43,841 bases of DNA. It comes from an uncultured Bryobacterales bacterium. Its GTDB lineage: Bacteria > Acidobacteriota > Terriglobia > Bryobacterales > Bryobacteraceae. Of the stretch, positions 10,702 through 19,304 are shown piece after piece. The position numbers and the translations under genes are program-made. Numbering within the stretch: position 1 is the stretch's first letter; every line of letters begins with the position of its first letter. The notes below the pieces were generated by a model. It did not search any database, was not told the DNA's origin, and saw nothing but the letters and a program-made list of their open reading frames with translations. Where the stretch lies: NCBI GenBank assembly GCA_937959285.1, contig CALGAR010000129.1:1-43841 (forward strand). The letters are read 5' to 3'.

Positions 10702-12990
10702 ATGCAAGAATCGAAAGCTGTTGGGTCGAATGTTCTACTGCACCTGTCCACGCAACTCGGCGTGCCGATGAAGAGTCTGGTGGCGACTATTTCCCTGCTT
10801 GACGAGGGCGCCACGGTTCCCTTCATCGCCCGGTACCGGAAGGAGGCGACCGGGAATCTCGATGAGGTGCAAATCCGGAACATTCAGGAAAAGCTGGAGT
10901 ACTTTCGGGAGCTGGAGGACCGGCGGGAGACGGTTCTGCGGTCGATCGAAGAGCAGGGCAAGCTGACGCCCGAGCTCCGCGCCAAGATTGAAGCCGTTCT
11001 CGACAAGAATGAGCTGGAGGATCTCTACCTGCCGTACAAGCCGAAGCGCAAGACAAAAGCTTCGGTTGCCCGGGAAAAGGGATTGGAACCCCTCGCCCAA
11101 TACCTGTGGGATCAACAGCCGGGCAGTCAGCCGCTCGAAGCCTTTGCCGCATCCTTTGTGAGCGCCGAGAAGGGAGTCGCGACAGCAGACGAAGCGCTGG
11201 AAGGCGCGCGGCACATCATCGCCGAATGGATCAGTGAGAACGCCGAATACCGCAAGGCGGTCCGGCAGATGATGCTCGAGGAGGGCATCGTTGTGAGCCG
11301 GGCGATTGAGGGCGCCGAGGATCCCGAGGGCAAGTACAAAATGTACGCAGACTACCGCGAGCCCGCCGCCAAAATCCCCTCCCACCGTATGCTCGCGATC
11401 CGCCGCGGAGCAAAGGAGGGAGTCCTTTCCTTTGAAATCGAGCTCGATCCCGCAAAGCCGATTGGCTACCTGAAGTCGCAGATCTTGCGCGAGCCCGGCG
11501 AGTGGACTCCGCACCTGACGGCTGCCATCGAAGATTCATACGACCGCCTTCTGAATCCCTCGATCCAAACCGAGGTCCGCCTCGAATTGAAAGAGCGCTC
11601 GGACGAGGAGGCAATTCGGGTCTTCAAGGAGAATCTGGAGCATCTTCTGCTGGCTCCTCCGGCCGGTCTTCTGCCAGTGATCGCCATCGACCCTGGAATT
11701 CGAACAGGCTGTAAAGTCGCCGTCATCGACGAAACTGGAAAGTTTCTGGAGCACACGGTCATCTATCCTTTCGAGCCGAAGAACGATGTCGAGGGGGCGG
11801 TCCGCACCCTGGCATCTCTTCTCGACAAGCACGGCATCAAGGCAATTGCGGTCGGCAACGGGACGGCATCGCGCGAAACGATGGCCCTTGTTCAGGACTT
11901 CCTCCGTCAATCCGGGCGCAAGGATGTCTTTGCTGTCACCGTCAACGAATCCGGCGCTTCCGTCTATTCCGCGTCCGAAATTGCCCGGCAGGAATTCCCG
12001 GATCTCGATGTCACGGTTCGCGGAGCCATTTCCATCGGACGGCGCTTGCAGGATCCGCTCGCGGAGCTCGTGAAAATCGATCCGAAGTCGATTGGCGTGG
12101 GGCAGTATCAGCATGACGTCGATCAGAAGAAGCTGAAGCAGGGGCTGGAGAGCACCGTGGAGTCGGCTGTGAACCGGGTCGGGGTGGATTTGAATACCGC
12201 ATCCTGGGCGCTGCTTCGTTATGTTGCGGGCATCAACGAGCGCACGGCGCAAAAGATTGTCGAGTACCGCAACACGCATGGACGCTTCCGGTCGCGCTTC
12301 CAATTGATGGCGGTGCCCGGGTTCGGCCCGAAGACGTTTGAGCAGGCTGCCGGCTTCCTCCGCATTCGCGGTGGCGACAACCCCCTCGACATGACTGCTG
12401 TTCACCCGGAATCCTACCCTGTAGTTGAAAAGATCGCTGCCTCTTTGGGGGTAACGGTTTCGGACCTGATTGCCCGCCCCGAGCTGATCGAGAAGGTGGA
12501 GATTGAAGGCTTTCAAACCGCAACCATCGGAATCTACACGTTGAGTGATATTCGTGAGGAGCTGCGCAAGCCCGGGCGCGATCCGCGCGACAAGTTCGTC
12601 GCTCCAGCGTGGCGGGAAGACGTCCGCGAAATCACGGATATCAAGCCTGGAATGACGCTGGAAGGCGTCGTGACCAACGTGACAGCGTTCGGTGCTTTCG
12701 TCGACATCGGCGTGCATCAGGACGGGCTGGTCCACGTCAGCGAACTCTCCAACCGCTTCGTGAAAGATCCGAACGACGTCGTAAAAGTGGGTCAGATTGT
12801 CAAGGTGCAGGTGCTGGACGTCGACCCGAAGGCCAAGCGGGTCAAGCTTTCCATGAAAGCGCTGGAACCGGTAGCTGCGGCGGCAAAGGCAGGGAGCGGC
12901 AGGCAGCAGCAGAAGCGCCGGCCTCAACCCAGGCAGGAGTCGTTCGAAGAAAAGCTGGCGAAGCTGTCGGAGAAGTTTCGCACGCGATAG
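10702..12990 (+). CDS. tex: Tex family RNA-binding transcription accessory protein
   Basis: A 762-aa cytoplasmic nucleic-acid-binding protein, homologue of Tex in Pseudomonas and Bordetella and of the core of eukaryotic Spt6. It acts in transcription and RNA metabolism. Domain order matches the family: helical Tex_N region (about 1-200, with FIARYRKEATGNLDEVQIR), YqgF/RNase H-like domain from about 326 (IAIDPGIRTGCKVAVID), paired helix-hairpin-helix motifs about 493-560 (VAGINERTAQKIVEYRN, PGFGPKTFEQ), and an S1 domain about 649-718 (GVVTNVTAFGAFVDIGVHQD). A basic tail rich in Q, R and P ends the protein. Full length for the family. It stands alone on the plus strand between a divergent and a convergent neighbour. 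Confidence 0.97.
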   Translation: MQESKAVGSNVLLHLSTQLGVPMKSLVATISLLDEGATVPFIARYRKEATGNLDEVQIRNIQEKLEYFRELEDRRETVLRSIEEQGKLTPELRAKIEAVLDKNELEDLYLPYKPKRKTKASVAREKGLEPLAQYLWDQQPGSQPLEAFAASFVSAEKGVATADEALEGARHIIAEWISENAEYRKAVRQMMLEEGIVVSRAIEGAEDPEGKYKMYADYREPAAKIPSHRMLAIRRGAKEGVLSFEIELDPAKPIGYLKSQILREPGEWTPHLTAAIEDSYDRLLNPSIQTEVRLELKERSDEEAIRVFKENLEHLLLAPPAGLLPVIAIDPGIRTGCKVAVIDETGKFLEHTVIYPFEPKNDVEGAVRTLASLLDKHGIKAIAVGNGTASRETMALVQDFLRQSGRKDVFAVTVNESGASVYSASEIARQEFPDLDVTVRGAISIGRRLQDPLAELVKIDPKSIGVGQYQHDVDQKKLKQGLESTVESAVNRVGVDLNTASWALLRYVAGINERTAQKIVEYRNTHGRFRSRFQLMAVPGFGPKTFEQAAGFLRIRGGDNPLDMTAVHPESYPVVEKIAASLGVTVSDLIARPELIEKVEIEGFQTATIGIYTLSDIREELRKPGRDPRDKFVAPAWREDVREITDIKPGMTLEGVVTNVTAFGAFVDIGVHQDGLVHVSELSNRFVKDPNDVVKVGQIVKVQVLDVDPKAKRVKLSMKALEPVAAAAKAGSGRQQQKRRPQPRQESFEEKLAKLSEKFRTR

Positions 12991-12996
12991 GACGAG

Positions 12997-13019
12997 GCGG
13001 AGCGCTTTGGGCGCTCCGC
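12997..13019. terminator. Hairpin in the convergent gap after tex
   Basis: GCGGAGCGC (12997-13005) pairs perfectly with GCGCTCCGC (13011-13019) around the loop TTTGG. This 9-bp GC-rich stem sits in the 33-bp gap between the tex stop and the stop of the convergent beta-propeller gene, so it could serve both directions. No T-run follows on either strand, so it is a stem-type terminator or 3'-end stabiliser rather than a classical intrinsic terminator. Confidence 0.6.
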
Positions 13020-13023
13020 GCCG

Positions 13024-14139
13024 CTACGCCTCGGTCTTCTCCACCAATCTGTCGACGTCGATCGCGTAGATTGCCGGTTTTCCATCGCGATCGCTCTGAA
13101 AGTAGACGCGTTCGCTGCTCGGATCAAAGACCGGCATTACTTGAGAAGGGTCGGAAGCCCGGTGTTCGCACAAGGTGAACTCTCGCTTGTTGCTCCGAAG
13201 GAAAAGGAGGACGTGCGGAGATGCTTTGCTGCCGCATGCGCCGACAAAAACAGAGGCGTCTGCATTCCGGGAGAAGCTGACAAACTGGCTCGTCGGACCA
13301 ATCAAGGCATCGCTCCGTGTGTCTGGATTGAATTCCCTTAGAGTGATCAGCTTTCCTGGCTCGGCAGGCGCCTGGAGATAGAAAAGCGACCGCCCGTCTC
13401 TTGCCCATGTTGCTGCCAGCACCTTGCCTGGGTTTAGCTGCAAACGGTAATTTTGCTTCCCTCCGAAGTCGACGAGCCACAGGCTATCGTCTCCTCGGCG
13501 CCGGTAACTGACGGCTGCTCGCCCGGGACGCGGCAATATGCTTTCGATTTCCCCTTCCGTCTCGACCAGCGTTGTCGCAGAGGATCGGGCCGTCGAGATG
13601 AGCCGGAGCCGGGACTTGGAGCCGCTGCATTCGGATTGGAGCAGATACAACCCATCGACCGTCATCGCGAGGCCGGGGGTCCGTGTCCAATCCGGGGGCG
13701 TGCGATAAACGACACGCTCCCGGAATCCTGGCAGCCGAAGCGCAATCACGTTTGCGCCATCGGCAAAGTAGACGCTTCGCTGATCCGGCGCGAGAAGAAG
13801 GCTCGTCCGATCGAGGTTTGACGCTTCTGTCAACTGACGCCACTCGCCGGATTTGTGTTCCATCCGGAAGGCTTGGAGACTGCCGTCTCGTTCACTTGCG
13901 AAGATGAGGAAGTCACCGCGCCTGGAGATGCATGCGTTGGTTGTAGGTGGCAAGTAGCTGGCGTAGCCGGGATTCGTAAGGCGCACCAGCGTGAATTCGG
14001 TCGCCGGATCGGTGTAACGCACCCGATCCGGTGGAAGAATCCGTCCCTTTCCGGCGCTTCCGAGAGCAGGCAGCGAGGCAAGTCCGGTGACGAACGCTCG
14101 CCGGCTGACGCCGCGGGCGCGCGGCAACGGAGCCTTCAT
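13024..14139 (-). CDS. Exported TolB/oligogalacturonate-lyase-like beta-propeller protein
   Basis: A 371-aa protein with an N-terminal twin-arginine signal (VSRRAFVTGLASLPALG). The rest is beta-propeller-like, with repeats of the PD40/TolB kind such as ISRRGDFLIFASERDG, LLAPDQRSVYFADG, AATWARDGRSLFYL and FDPSSERVYFQSDRDGKPAIY. The whole-length pattern resembles periplasmic proteins annotated as oligogalacturonate lyase-like or TolB-like. Lyase activity should not be assumed, because I cannot place the metal-binding residues. It starts 25 nt after the stop of the DUF3500 gene on the same strand, so the two are likely one transcript. Its stop is close to the hairpin shared with tex. Confidence 0.75.
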   Translation of the reverse strand: MKAPLPRARGVSRRAFVTGLASLPALGSAGKGRILPPDRVRYTDPATEFTLVRLTNPGYASYLPPTTNACISRRGDFLIFASERDGSLQAFRMEHKSGEWRQLTEASNLDRTSLLLAPDQRSVYFADGANVIALRLPGFRERVVYRTPPDWTRTPGLAMTVDGLYLLQSECSGSKSRLRLISTARSSATTLVETEGEIESILPRPGRAAVSYRRRGDDSLWLVDFGGKQNYRLQLNPGKVLAATWARDGRSLFYLQAPAEPGKLITLREFNPDTRSDALIGPTSQFVSFSRNADASVFVGACGSKASPHVLLFLRSNKREFTLCEHRASDPSQVMPVFDPSSERVYFQSDRDGKPAIYAIDVDRLVEKTEA

Positions 14140-14164
14140 ACCCGCATGGTATCACGCACGACTG

Positions 14165-15220
14165 TTACTGCCGGTGATGACTGGTTTCGTAGTGCTGCTT
14201 GAGGAGGTCGAGCCCGAAGTCTCCCTCGAAGTCGCGCCAGACGCTGTGAATGTGATTTGCGCCGTTCTGCGTGTTGTCGTACTCAACCAGGAAGCTGGGA
14301 GTCTGGATGCGATAGTAATGCGGTCCGCCGCGCTGCTCCACGCCGGCCCAGGCGAAGTAAATCTTTGAGCCTGCCTTTGCGATCTGATCCCTTCGGATCT
14401 TTGCCAGATCCTCCGGAACGTTGTCGACGTACTCGTCAAGCAGCCGGTTGAGCAGCTCCTTCTGCTTCTGCGTCATCTTGGACACAGGCAGGCCACTGGG
14501 CTGGCCCTCAAGAGCGGCTTTGCGCGACGCTTCCGTCAGGATGTCAGGATAGGCCTTCGGGCTGACGATGGCGACCTTCTTCTGCTCGGGCGTTAAAGCC
14601 GCCAGAAGGTCCCGGGCGAGATCTTCCTCCCTCGCGAGAGTCCGCAGCCCTTTGCGCGGTCCTTCCCGCACTTCCGCCGGATTCGCTCCGAGGAAGGTGG
14701 GCGCGCCGATGGCTTTCCCCTTGACGACGGTGAAGTGGAGGCTGAGGTGATGTCCTTCGATTCGGTAGCCCCACGTGCCGTCGCGGGTCGGCGTGCCGAA
14801 GATGCTGAAGAAGTACTTCTCGGGATCGCGGCGGCCTACCGTGTCCTTTTCGAGGTTCTTCAGCACTTCTTCCAGGCTCATGATCGTTGTGGCCTTGATC
14901 GCGCCAATCTGGCTAAGTCCGGCGGTGAGCAGCGCCTGGGCAAGATGCTTCTGATGGGGCTGCATCTCCGATAGCGGCAGTCCCTTCCGCGGACGCTGAT
15001 ATCGCCTGGGAATGTCCGACGACGGAATGAAATGCCAGAAAAAGCGTTCTTCGTCTTCAAACTTGAAGACTGCCCGTTCACGCTGCTCAGGAGTGAGCGA
15101 CGCGAGGAAGGCGTTCGCCGTATCCGCCATCAGGGTTGCCGACGAGGTCCGGTAATAGGCAGCCAGCAGAAGGCACATCCCGACCCCCAAAGTTATGACT
15201 CGCCAGTGAAGAGCGCGCAA
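14165..15220 (-). CDS. DUF3500 family exported protein
   Basis: A 351-aa protein of the DUF3500 family, function unknown. Family signatures are visible in the second half: GTWGYRIEGHHLSLHFTVV and, near the end, FLVEYDNTQNGANHIHSVWR. Residues about 7-28 form a signal peptide or membrane anchor. The start is TTG at 15220, supported by AAAGGGG at a suitable distance upstream; the first in-frame ATG would cut the hydrophobic segment. The recurring LTPEQRERAVF and LTPEQKKVAI stretches suggest an internally repeated helical element. It lies directly upstream of the beta-propeller gene. The conserved histidines could bind metal, but this is inference. Confidence 0.8.
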   Translation of the reverse strand: MRALHWRVITLGVGMCLLLAAYYRTSSATLMADTANAFLASLTPEQRERAVFKFEDEERFFWHFIPSSDIPRRYQRPRKGLPLSEMQPHQKHLAQALLTAGLSQIGAIKATTIMSLEEVLKNLEKDTVGRRDPEKYFFSIFGTPTRDGTWGYRIEGHHLSLHFTVVKGKAIGAPTFLGANPAEVREGPRKGLRTLAREEDLARDLLAALTPEQKKVAIVSPKAYPDILTEASRKAALEGQPSGLPVSKMTQKQKELLNRLLDEYVDNVPEDLAKIRRDQIAKAGSKIYFAWAGVEQRGGPHYYRIQTPSFLVEYDNTQNGANHIHSVWRDFEGDFGLDLLKQHYETSHHRQ

Positions 15221-15295
15221 TGCCAGTCCCCTTTCCGTCTGAACAGAATATCAGAAGATCGGGGACTTGGCGCGGATTATGGAAGCGAAACCGGT

Positions 15296-16183
15296 TTAGA
15301 AAGGAAAATCACGCCGGGCGGTCTGGACGAAGCCGGATCGGACCAGAAATGGGTAGGGGTTGATGGGGGTGCCGTTGGCCGTTCGCACTTCGTAATGGAG
15401 GTGAGGGGAAGTTGCGCGGCCGGTGGCGCCGGAAGCGCCAATCACTTCGCCGCGGCGTACTTCCTGGCCTTCCAGGACGTCAATCCGGGAGAGGTGCGCG
15501 TAGTAGGTCTGGAACTCCTCTCCGTGCTCGATCACGATAAGCCTGCCGTACGCTCCTGCGTAGCCCGCGTGCGCTACGATTCCGTCTGCGGTCGCGCGAA
15601 CCAAGGTACCGGTGGCCGCAGAGATGTCGACGCCCGTATGAAACGCCGGGCTGCCGTTGAAAGGATCCTCACGCTTGCCAAAATGGCTCATCAGGCGGCC
15701 GTTCAACGGCCACAGGCTCGGGCGGATATTATCCTGCCAGCGGCGGATATAGCTCCGGCGGAAGCGGGTATAGCTTCCGCTCTTGAGCATGGTGTACTCG
15801 CTCAGCGACTCTGAGAAAGTTGGAATCAAACGGCTTTCCGTGGAAAAGTCCGGCGGGCCGTCGATCGCATTCTTTAATCCGAAAGCCAGGGATACTTCGC
15901 TTGCGTAGAGCTGAAGCTGTGCGAGCTGCCCCTCCTTTTGATCGGCATCCTTCGCCAGTTCCTGATATCTGGCCTGGAGAGCTGCAAACTCCTGCCGGAG
16001 CTCGTTGTAGTTTGCCACTTTCCACGCCATACGAAGATAACTGCCGAGGGCCCCGAACAGGGAGAAAAGTCCGAGAACTGCAAGAACTACGACTGCGTAG
16101 ACGACTTGATGAGGAACGTGGATGCGGCGGATCCGGCCGTGGAGAGAATGAGCGACTACGACGATAAAGTAAGGCTGATTCAA
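15296..16183 (-). CDS. M23 family (LytM-type) peptidoglycan peptidase, membrane anchored
   Basis: A 295-aa cell-wall endopeptidase. A short basic N-terminus is followed by one membrane helix (about 26-48), a coiled coil (about 55-95), a linker, and the zinc peptidase domain (about 160-280). Zinc ligands are H182 and D186 (FHTGVDI) and H263 of the HLH motif at 261-263 (SPHLHYEV); YYAHLS at 227-232 adds the usual supporting histidine. All catalytic residues are present, so an active enzyme is likely rather than an EnvC-like activator. The start is a TTG at 16183: AAGGAG lies just upstream and an in-frame TAA two codons before it rules out a longer frame. It has its own good promoter at 16280-16309. 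There is no partner divisome gene nearby. Confidence 0.92.
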   Translation of the reverse strand: MNQPYFIVVVAHSLHGRIRRIHVPHQVVYAVVVLAVLGLFSLFGALGSYLRMAWKVANYNELRQEFAALQARYQELAKDADQKEGQLAQLQLYASEVSLAFGLKNAIDGPPDFSTESRLIPTFSESLSEYTMLKSGSYTRFRRSYIRRWQDNIRPSLWPLNGRLMSHFGKREDPFNGSPAFHTGVDISAATGTLVRATADGIVAHAGYAGAYGRLIVIEHGEEFQTYYAHLSRIDVLEGQEVRRGEVIGASGATGRATSPHLHYEVRTANGTPINPYPFLVRSGFVQTARRDFPF

Positions 16184-16279
16184 GAAACTCCTTACTTCCG
16201 AAGACCCAGCTTAGGATGTATGAGGATATGAAACCTGGGGTCTCCGGACGATGGTATAAGCGCCAACGAATGAGTCATA

Positions 16280-16309
16280 AAGATAATCAATTCTGCTGAT
16301 TGATGTCAA
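16280..16309 (-). promoter_or_regulatory. Sigma-70-like promoter of the M23 peptidase gene
   Basis: On the minus strand TTGACA (16309-16304), identical to the -35 consensus, is followed after 17 nt by TTATCT or after 18 nt by TATCTT (16285-16280). The position predicts a start near 16273 and a 5' leader of about 90 nt before the TTG at 16183. The surrounding AT-rich stretch stands out from its GC-rich neighbours. Left unexplained in this gap is a GC-rich block (16310-16345) with several short inverted GCCGGC repeats, downstream of the dikinase stop. Confidence 0.6.
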
Positions 16310-16350
16310 GCCGGCCGGGAACCGGGTCCTGGCCGCCGGCAGGCCCCGTT

Positions 16351-19281
16351 TCAAAAAGCGGGAGCCGCATCCAGGCGGACGGATTTGACGCTGCCGGCTT
16401 GCTGATCCAGCCGGGTGAAGAGTTCGAGCGTCTGGATTTGCCGATATCGAACAAGCGGGCGAATCTGGAAGAGCCGTAGCTGCCCCTTCTCGAACCCGAA
16501 CTCGATGTCCCAGGGCATGACCTCGCCCGCCGCTGTTTTGACAGCAGGATATCTGGCTTTGACGCTCGCTACAAGGCGGCGGATTTGCTCAATTTCCTTG
16601 GGCGTCAGAACGGCATCCTCGCCGGAGACGGGCAAATTCTGGAGGCCGCCGGACGGCTTCAGCACTTTTTTGTATCTGCCCCGTGCCTGCTGCAGCAGTT
16701 TCACCTGACCGCTGGGGAGCAGCAGGATGGATTCGGCCACTCCGCCATCCACCACTGCGCCGACGCCTTCGGAAGCGTTCACCGTAGACTCATCCTGGTT
16801 GCCCGTTTCGAGATTTACTGTCGCGATGACTCCCGACTTATCCGAAGCCACGGCGCGCATCAGAATGACCGATGGATAAACATGCTCGCCGTCCTCCAGG
16901 ATCCGGCTGCGCCAGTCGTACGCGCGCTCGCTGAACGGCGACGCCCATACGTTGCGGAGAGCCTGGAGGATGGCCTTGGCGCCGACCTGGTTGGGCATCG
17001 TCAGGTTGAGACCCGCCCCGGTGAACTCCGGCAAGTCTTCGGCATTCGTGTCGCTGCGGACAAACACGCCGTAGGTGCCCTGCTGTCCAAAACGCTGCTC
17101 CATGCGCCGCATCAGCTCCTTCTCAAACTCGGGAAGAAGCGGCATGGATGAGATCGCTTCTCTGAAACGGGCCAGCTTCGGATAGATATAACGCTGCACT
17201 TCCTCAGGCGGCGCTCCGGCAGCGCGGAGGCGGTTCGCCTCCGAGTAGGCTTCCGCAATCTGCTCTGAAAGCGGCCTGGTATCACCGGGCAGGATGCGGT
17301 TGATGTGCTCAAAGTAGACACCGAACGGAATCACCAGTCCGGGAGCGACCTCGTTCGGAAAGTAGCGAGCAAGCTGGCCGAGGTTGGCAGCTTTAGGACC
17401 TGCGATTACGCCCGCATCCTTCAGCCCGACTTCGGAAAGGTCGAGGATCCGTGTCTCGCTGAGATTCAACCGGCTGCTATCCAGGCGGACTCTTTCCTGA
17501 ATCGCCGGGCGCTCTGCCAGCGCGCGCTGCTCTTCGGGAGTCAGGGAACTCTTCTCCCTCAGAACGACAACGCCTCGCGGAGTGACCGCGAAGAAGACGT
17601 CTTTCCCTTGCAGCTTTTCGAACAGAGGAAGGAGACTCGAAGGGATTGTTGCATTGGGGATGCCAAGATTGGCGGCAAGCAGTTGCGTGTGTGAGAGCAG
17701 GTTGCCGCTATCGAGGCTGAGAATTCCCGCGACGGGTTTCAACTCCGACACCGTTTCCGGTATCACGTAAATCCCTCTCGGATTCAGGTTTCCGGCTGCG
17801 CTCTTGTTCGATTTGACGATTCCAAGGTTTCCCGCAGCGATCCCTGGATTCAATCCAACAATTCCGCTGCCGCCCGACTCCTCGCCAAGGATCGAATGGC
17901 GGACGCCGACCACCTGGTTCGCGTCGGAGATCAGCTGCTCCAGATGGTTGGACAACGGCAGAGCCGCGGATGCGCGGGTCAGATGATCCACAAGCGCGCC
18001 GGCCGCAGGTTCAACGTCGGCCCATCTTTCGGACACTTCTCCGAAGTCCCGCGCCACCGTCGCCCGCGACCACTCCGCCGCCCTCGCAAGATAACGAACG
18101 GAGCTGAACCAGGCATCCGCTGCAACTTCCTCCTGTCCTTCGAGCTTTGCCATCTCCCCGGCAAGGGCGTCGTATTGACGCTGCGACAGCAAACCGGCGC
18201 CGAGGCAATATTGGAAATGCCGGGTCAGGCGGGCGACAAGTTGCCGGCGCGAAAGGTTTTTCACAGGGGAGCCGGAGCGAAATCCGATCTCCTGCAGCAG
18301 CGAGTTGAGGTCCAGGAGATCCAGATTCAGGCTGCCATTCTTCGAGGAAGTGACGGCTTTGTAGATCTCCATGCTGAGAGCCGCGGCCGAGGCCTGCAGC
18401 CGGTCCGCGTCGCTTTGTTCTCTGAACGCCGCCGAAAAGGCCTGGAGCGGCTGTTCGAGCGGGCTGCCGCGCACTTTCGCCTGCAGCGCGGGCAGGCGTG
18501 CGATGACGCTTGTTCCTGCATCCTCGCGCATCAGCTTCGCCAGCGCCTGCAACATTGCCTTCACGGCCGGACTGTTTGCTTCGACAGCCAGAAACTTCTC
18601 TACGGACTGGAGGTCGGAGTCGTCGGGCGAGGAGTGGATTTTTGACCGGATGGGCTGAAAACCTGGCTGCTGTTCGGCGATCGCCGTCGCGAGCGTCCGG
18701 ATCCGCTTCACGGTACTGTCGGGCAGCCCGTGCGGGATGGCGCCGATCAGCTGATTCGCCAGAAAGTAGTGCTTCCGGGTCCACTCGGGATCAGAAAGCA
18801 GACGTATCAGAAACTCGCGGCCCGCCTTTTCCTCATCTTCGGCCTGCCGGGCTCCCCGGTAGGAGTTCGCCCTGCGGTAGATCCATCCGCCGTCAACATC
18901 GACGAGATACTTTTCGAGTACGAGTTCGCGAAGGCGGTAATGGTCCCGGGCCGCATCGAAGAACTGCTCAAAGGTCATGCCGGCAAGGATCGTGCCTGCA
19001 TCCAGATCCCATTTCGCCAGGGTGAGGGCCGCCGGGCTCAGCTCGGCGTGCTGCCGCCCGCCTCCTCGCTCAACGCAAGGGGGAGGCGACGGCGGGTGAA
19101 CGGTGCCGTCATTGCAAAACCAGCGGATGCGCAGGAACGGTCCTCTGGGATGGCTCTTAAAGGACTGAAGCAGGCGTTTGGCTTCCTGTTGCTGGGATTC
19201 GGTAAGAGGGGGAAGAAGACCGCTGGCGCAGAGGGGAGCGCTCAGGACGACCGGAAGCGCAAGTCGAACCAGCAGGCGCAT
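16351..19281 (-). CDS. Exported dikinase-like protein, glucan-water-dikinase domain order
   Basis: A 976-aa protein likely to be annotated simply as PEP synthase or PEP/pyruvate-binding. The domain order is different: a predicted signal peptide (1-20), a long N-terminal region without a recognised fold (about 21-500), a phosphohistidine-type swivelling domain (about 505-580, with LSHTQLLAANLGIPNA and candidate phosphorylated H531), and last an ATP-grasp PPDK_N domain (about 625-945: VIPFGVYF, FVRSDTNAEDLPEFTGAGL, VWASPFSERAYDWR, DIEFGF, LRLFQIRPL). The His domain preceding the nucleotide domain, with no PEP/TIM-barrel domain, is the layout of plant glucan, water dikinase rather than PpsA. I infer a dikinase that phosphorylates something other than pyruvate, possibly an alpha-glucan. 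A periplasmic ATP-user is puzzling, so the signal peptide needs testing. It starts 23 nt after the FAD oxidase gene. Confidence 0.7.
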   Translation of the reverse strand: MRLLVRLALPVVLSAPLCASGLLPPLTESQQQEAKRLLQSFKSHPRGPFLRIRWFCNDGTVHPPSPPPCVERGGGRQHAELSPAALTLAKWDLDAGTILAGMTFEQFFDAARDHYRLRELVLEKYLVDVDGGWIYRRANSYRGARQAEDEEKAGREFLIRLLSDPEWTRKHYFLANQLIGAIPHGLPDSTVKRIRTLATAIAEQQPGFQPIRSKIHSSPDDSDLQSVEKFLAVEANSPAVKAMLQALAKLMREDAGTSVIARLPALQAKVRGSPLEQPLQAFSAAFREQSDADRLQASAAALSMEIYKAVTSSKNGSLNLDLLDLNSLLQEIGFRSGSPVKNLSRRQLVARLTRHFQYCLGAGLLSQRQYDALAGEMAKLEGQEEVAADAWFSSVRYLARAAEWSRATVARDFGEVSERWADVEPAAGALVDHLTRASAALPLSNHLEQLISDANQVVGVRHSILGEESGGSGIVGLNPGIAAGNLGIVKSNKSAAGNLNPRGIYVIPETVSELKPVAGILSLDSGNLLSHTQLLAANLGIPNATIPSSLLPLFEKLQGKDVFFAVTPRGVVVLREKSSLTPEEQRALAERPAIQERVRLDSSRLNLSETRILDLSEVGLKDAGVIAGPKAANLGQLARYFPNEVAPGLVIPFGVYFEHINRILPGDTRPLSEQIAEAYSEANRLRAAGAPPEEVQRYIYPKLARFREAISSMPLLPEFEKELMRRMEQRFGQQGTYGVFVRSDTNAEDLPEFTGAGLNLTMPNQVGAKAILQALRNVWASPFSERAYDWRSRILEDGEHVYPSVILMRAVASDKSGVIATVNLETGNQDESTVNASEGVGAVVDGGVAESILLLPSGQVKLLQQARGRYKKVLKPSGGLQNLPVSGEDAVLTPKEIEQIRRLVASVKARYPAVKTAAGEVMPWDIEFGFEKGQLRLFQIRPLVRYRQIQTLELFTRLDQQAGSVKSVRLDAAPAF

Positions 19282-19304
19282 TCACAGAGACCTTACGAGC
19301 GCCA

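Noticed and set aside
15223..15280. Inverted AGTCCCC/GGGGACT in the gap between the M23 and DUF3500 genes, considered as a tRNA or riboswitch
   Set aside because: No cloverleaf or conserved tRNA bases, the arms are 30 nt or more apart, and one arm is simply the ribosome binding region of the DUF3500 gene.
16351..19281. Plain phosphoenolpyruvate synthase (ppsA)
   Set aside because: The order of domains is reversed relative to PpsA, the PEP-binding barrel is missing and a signal peptide is present.
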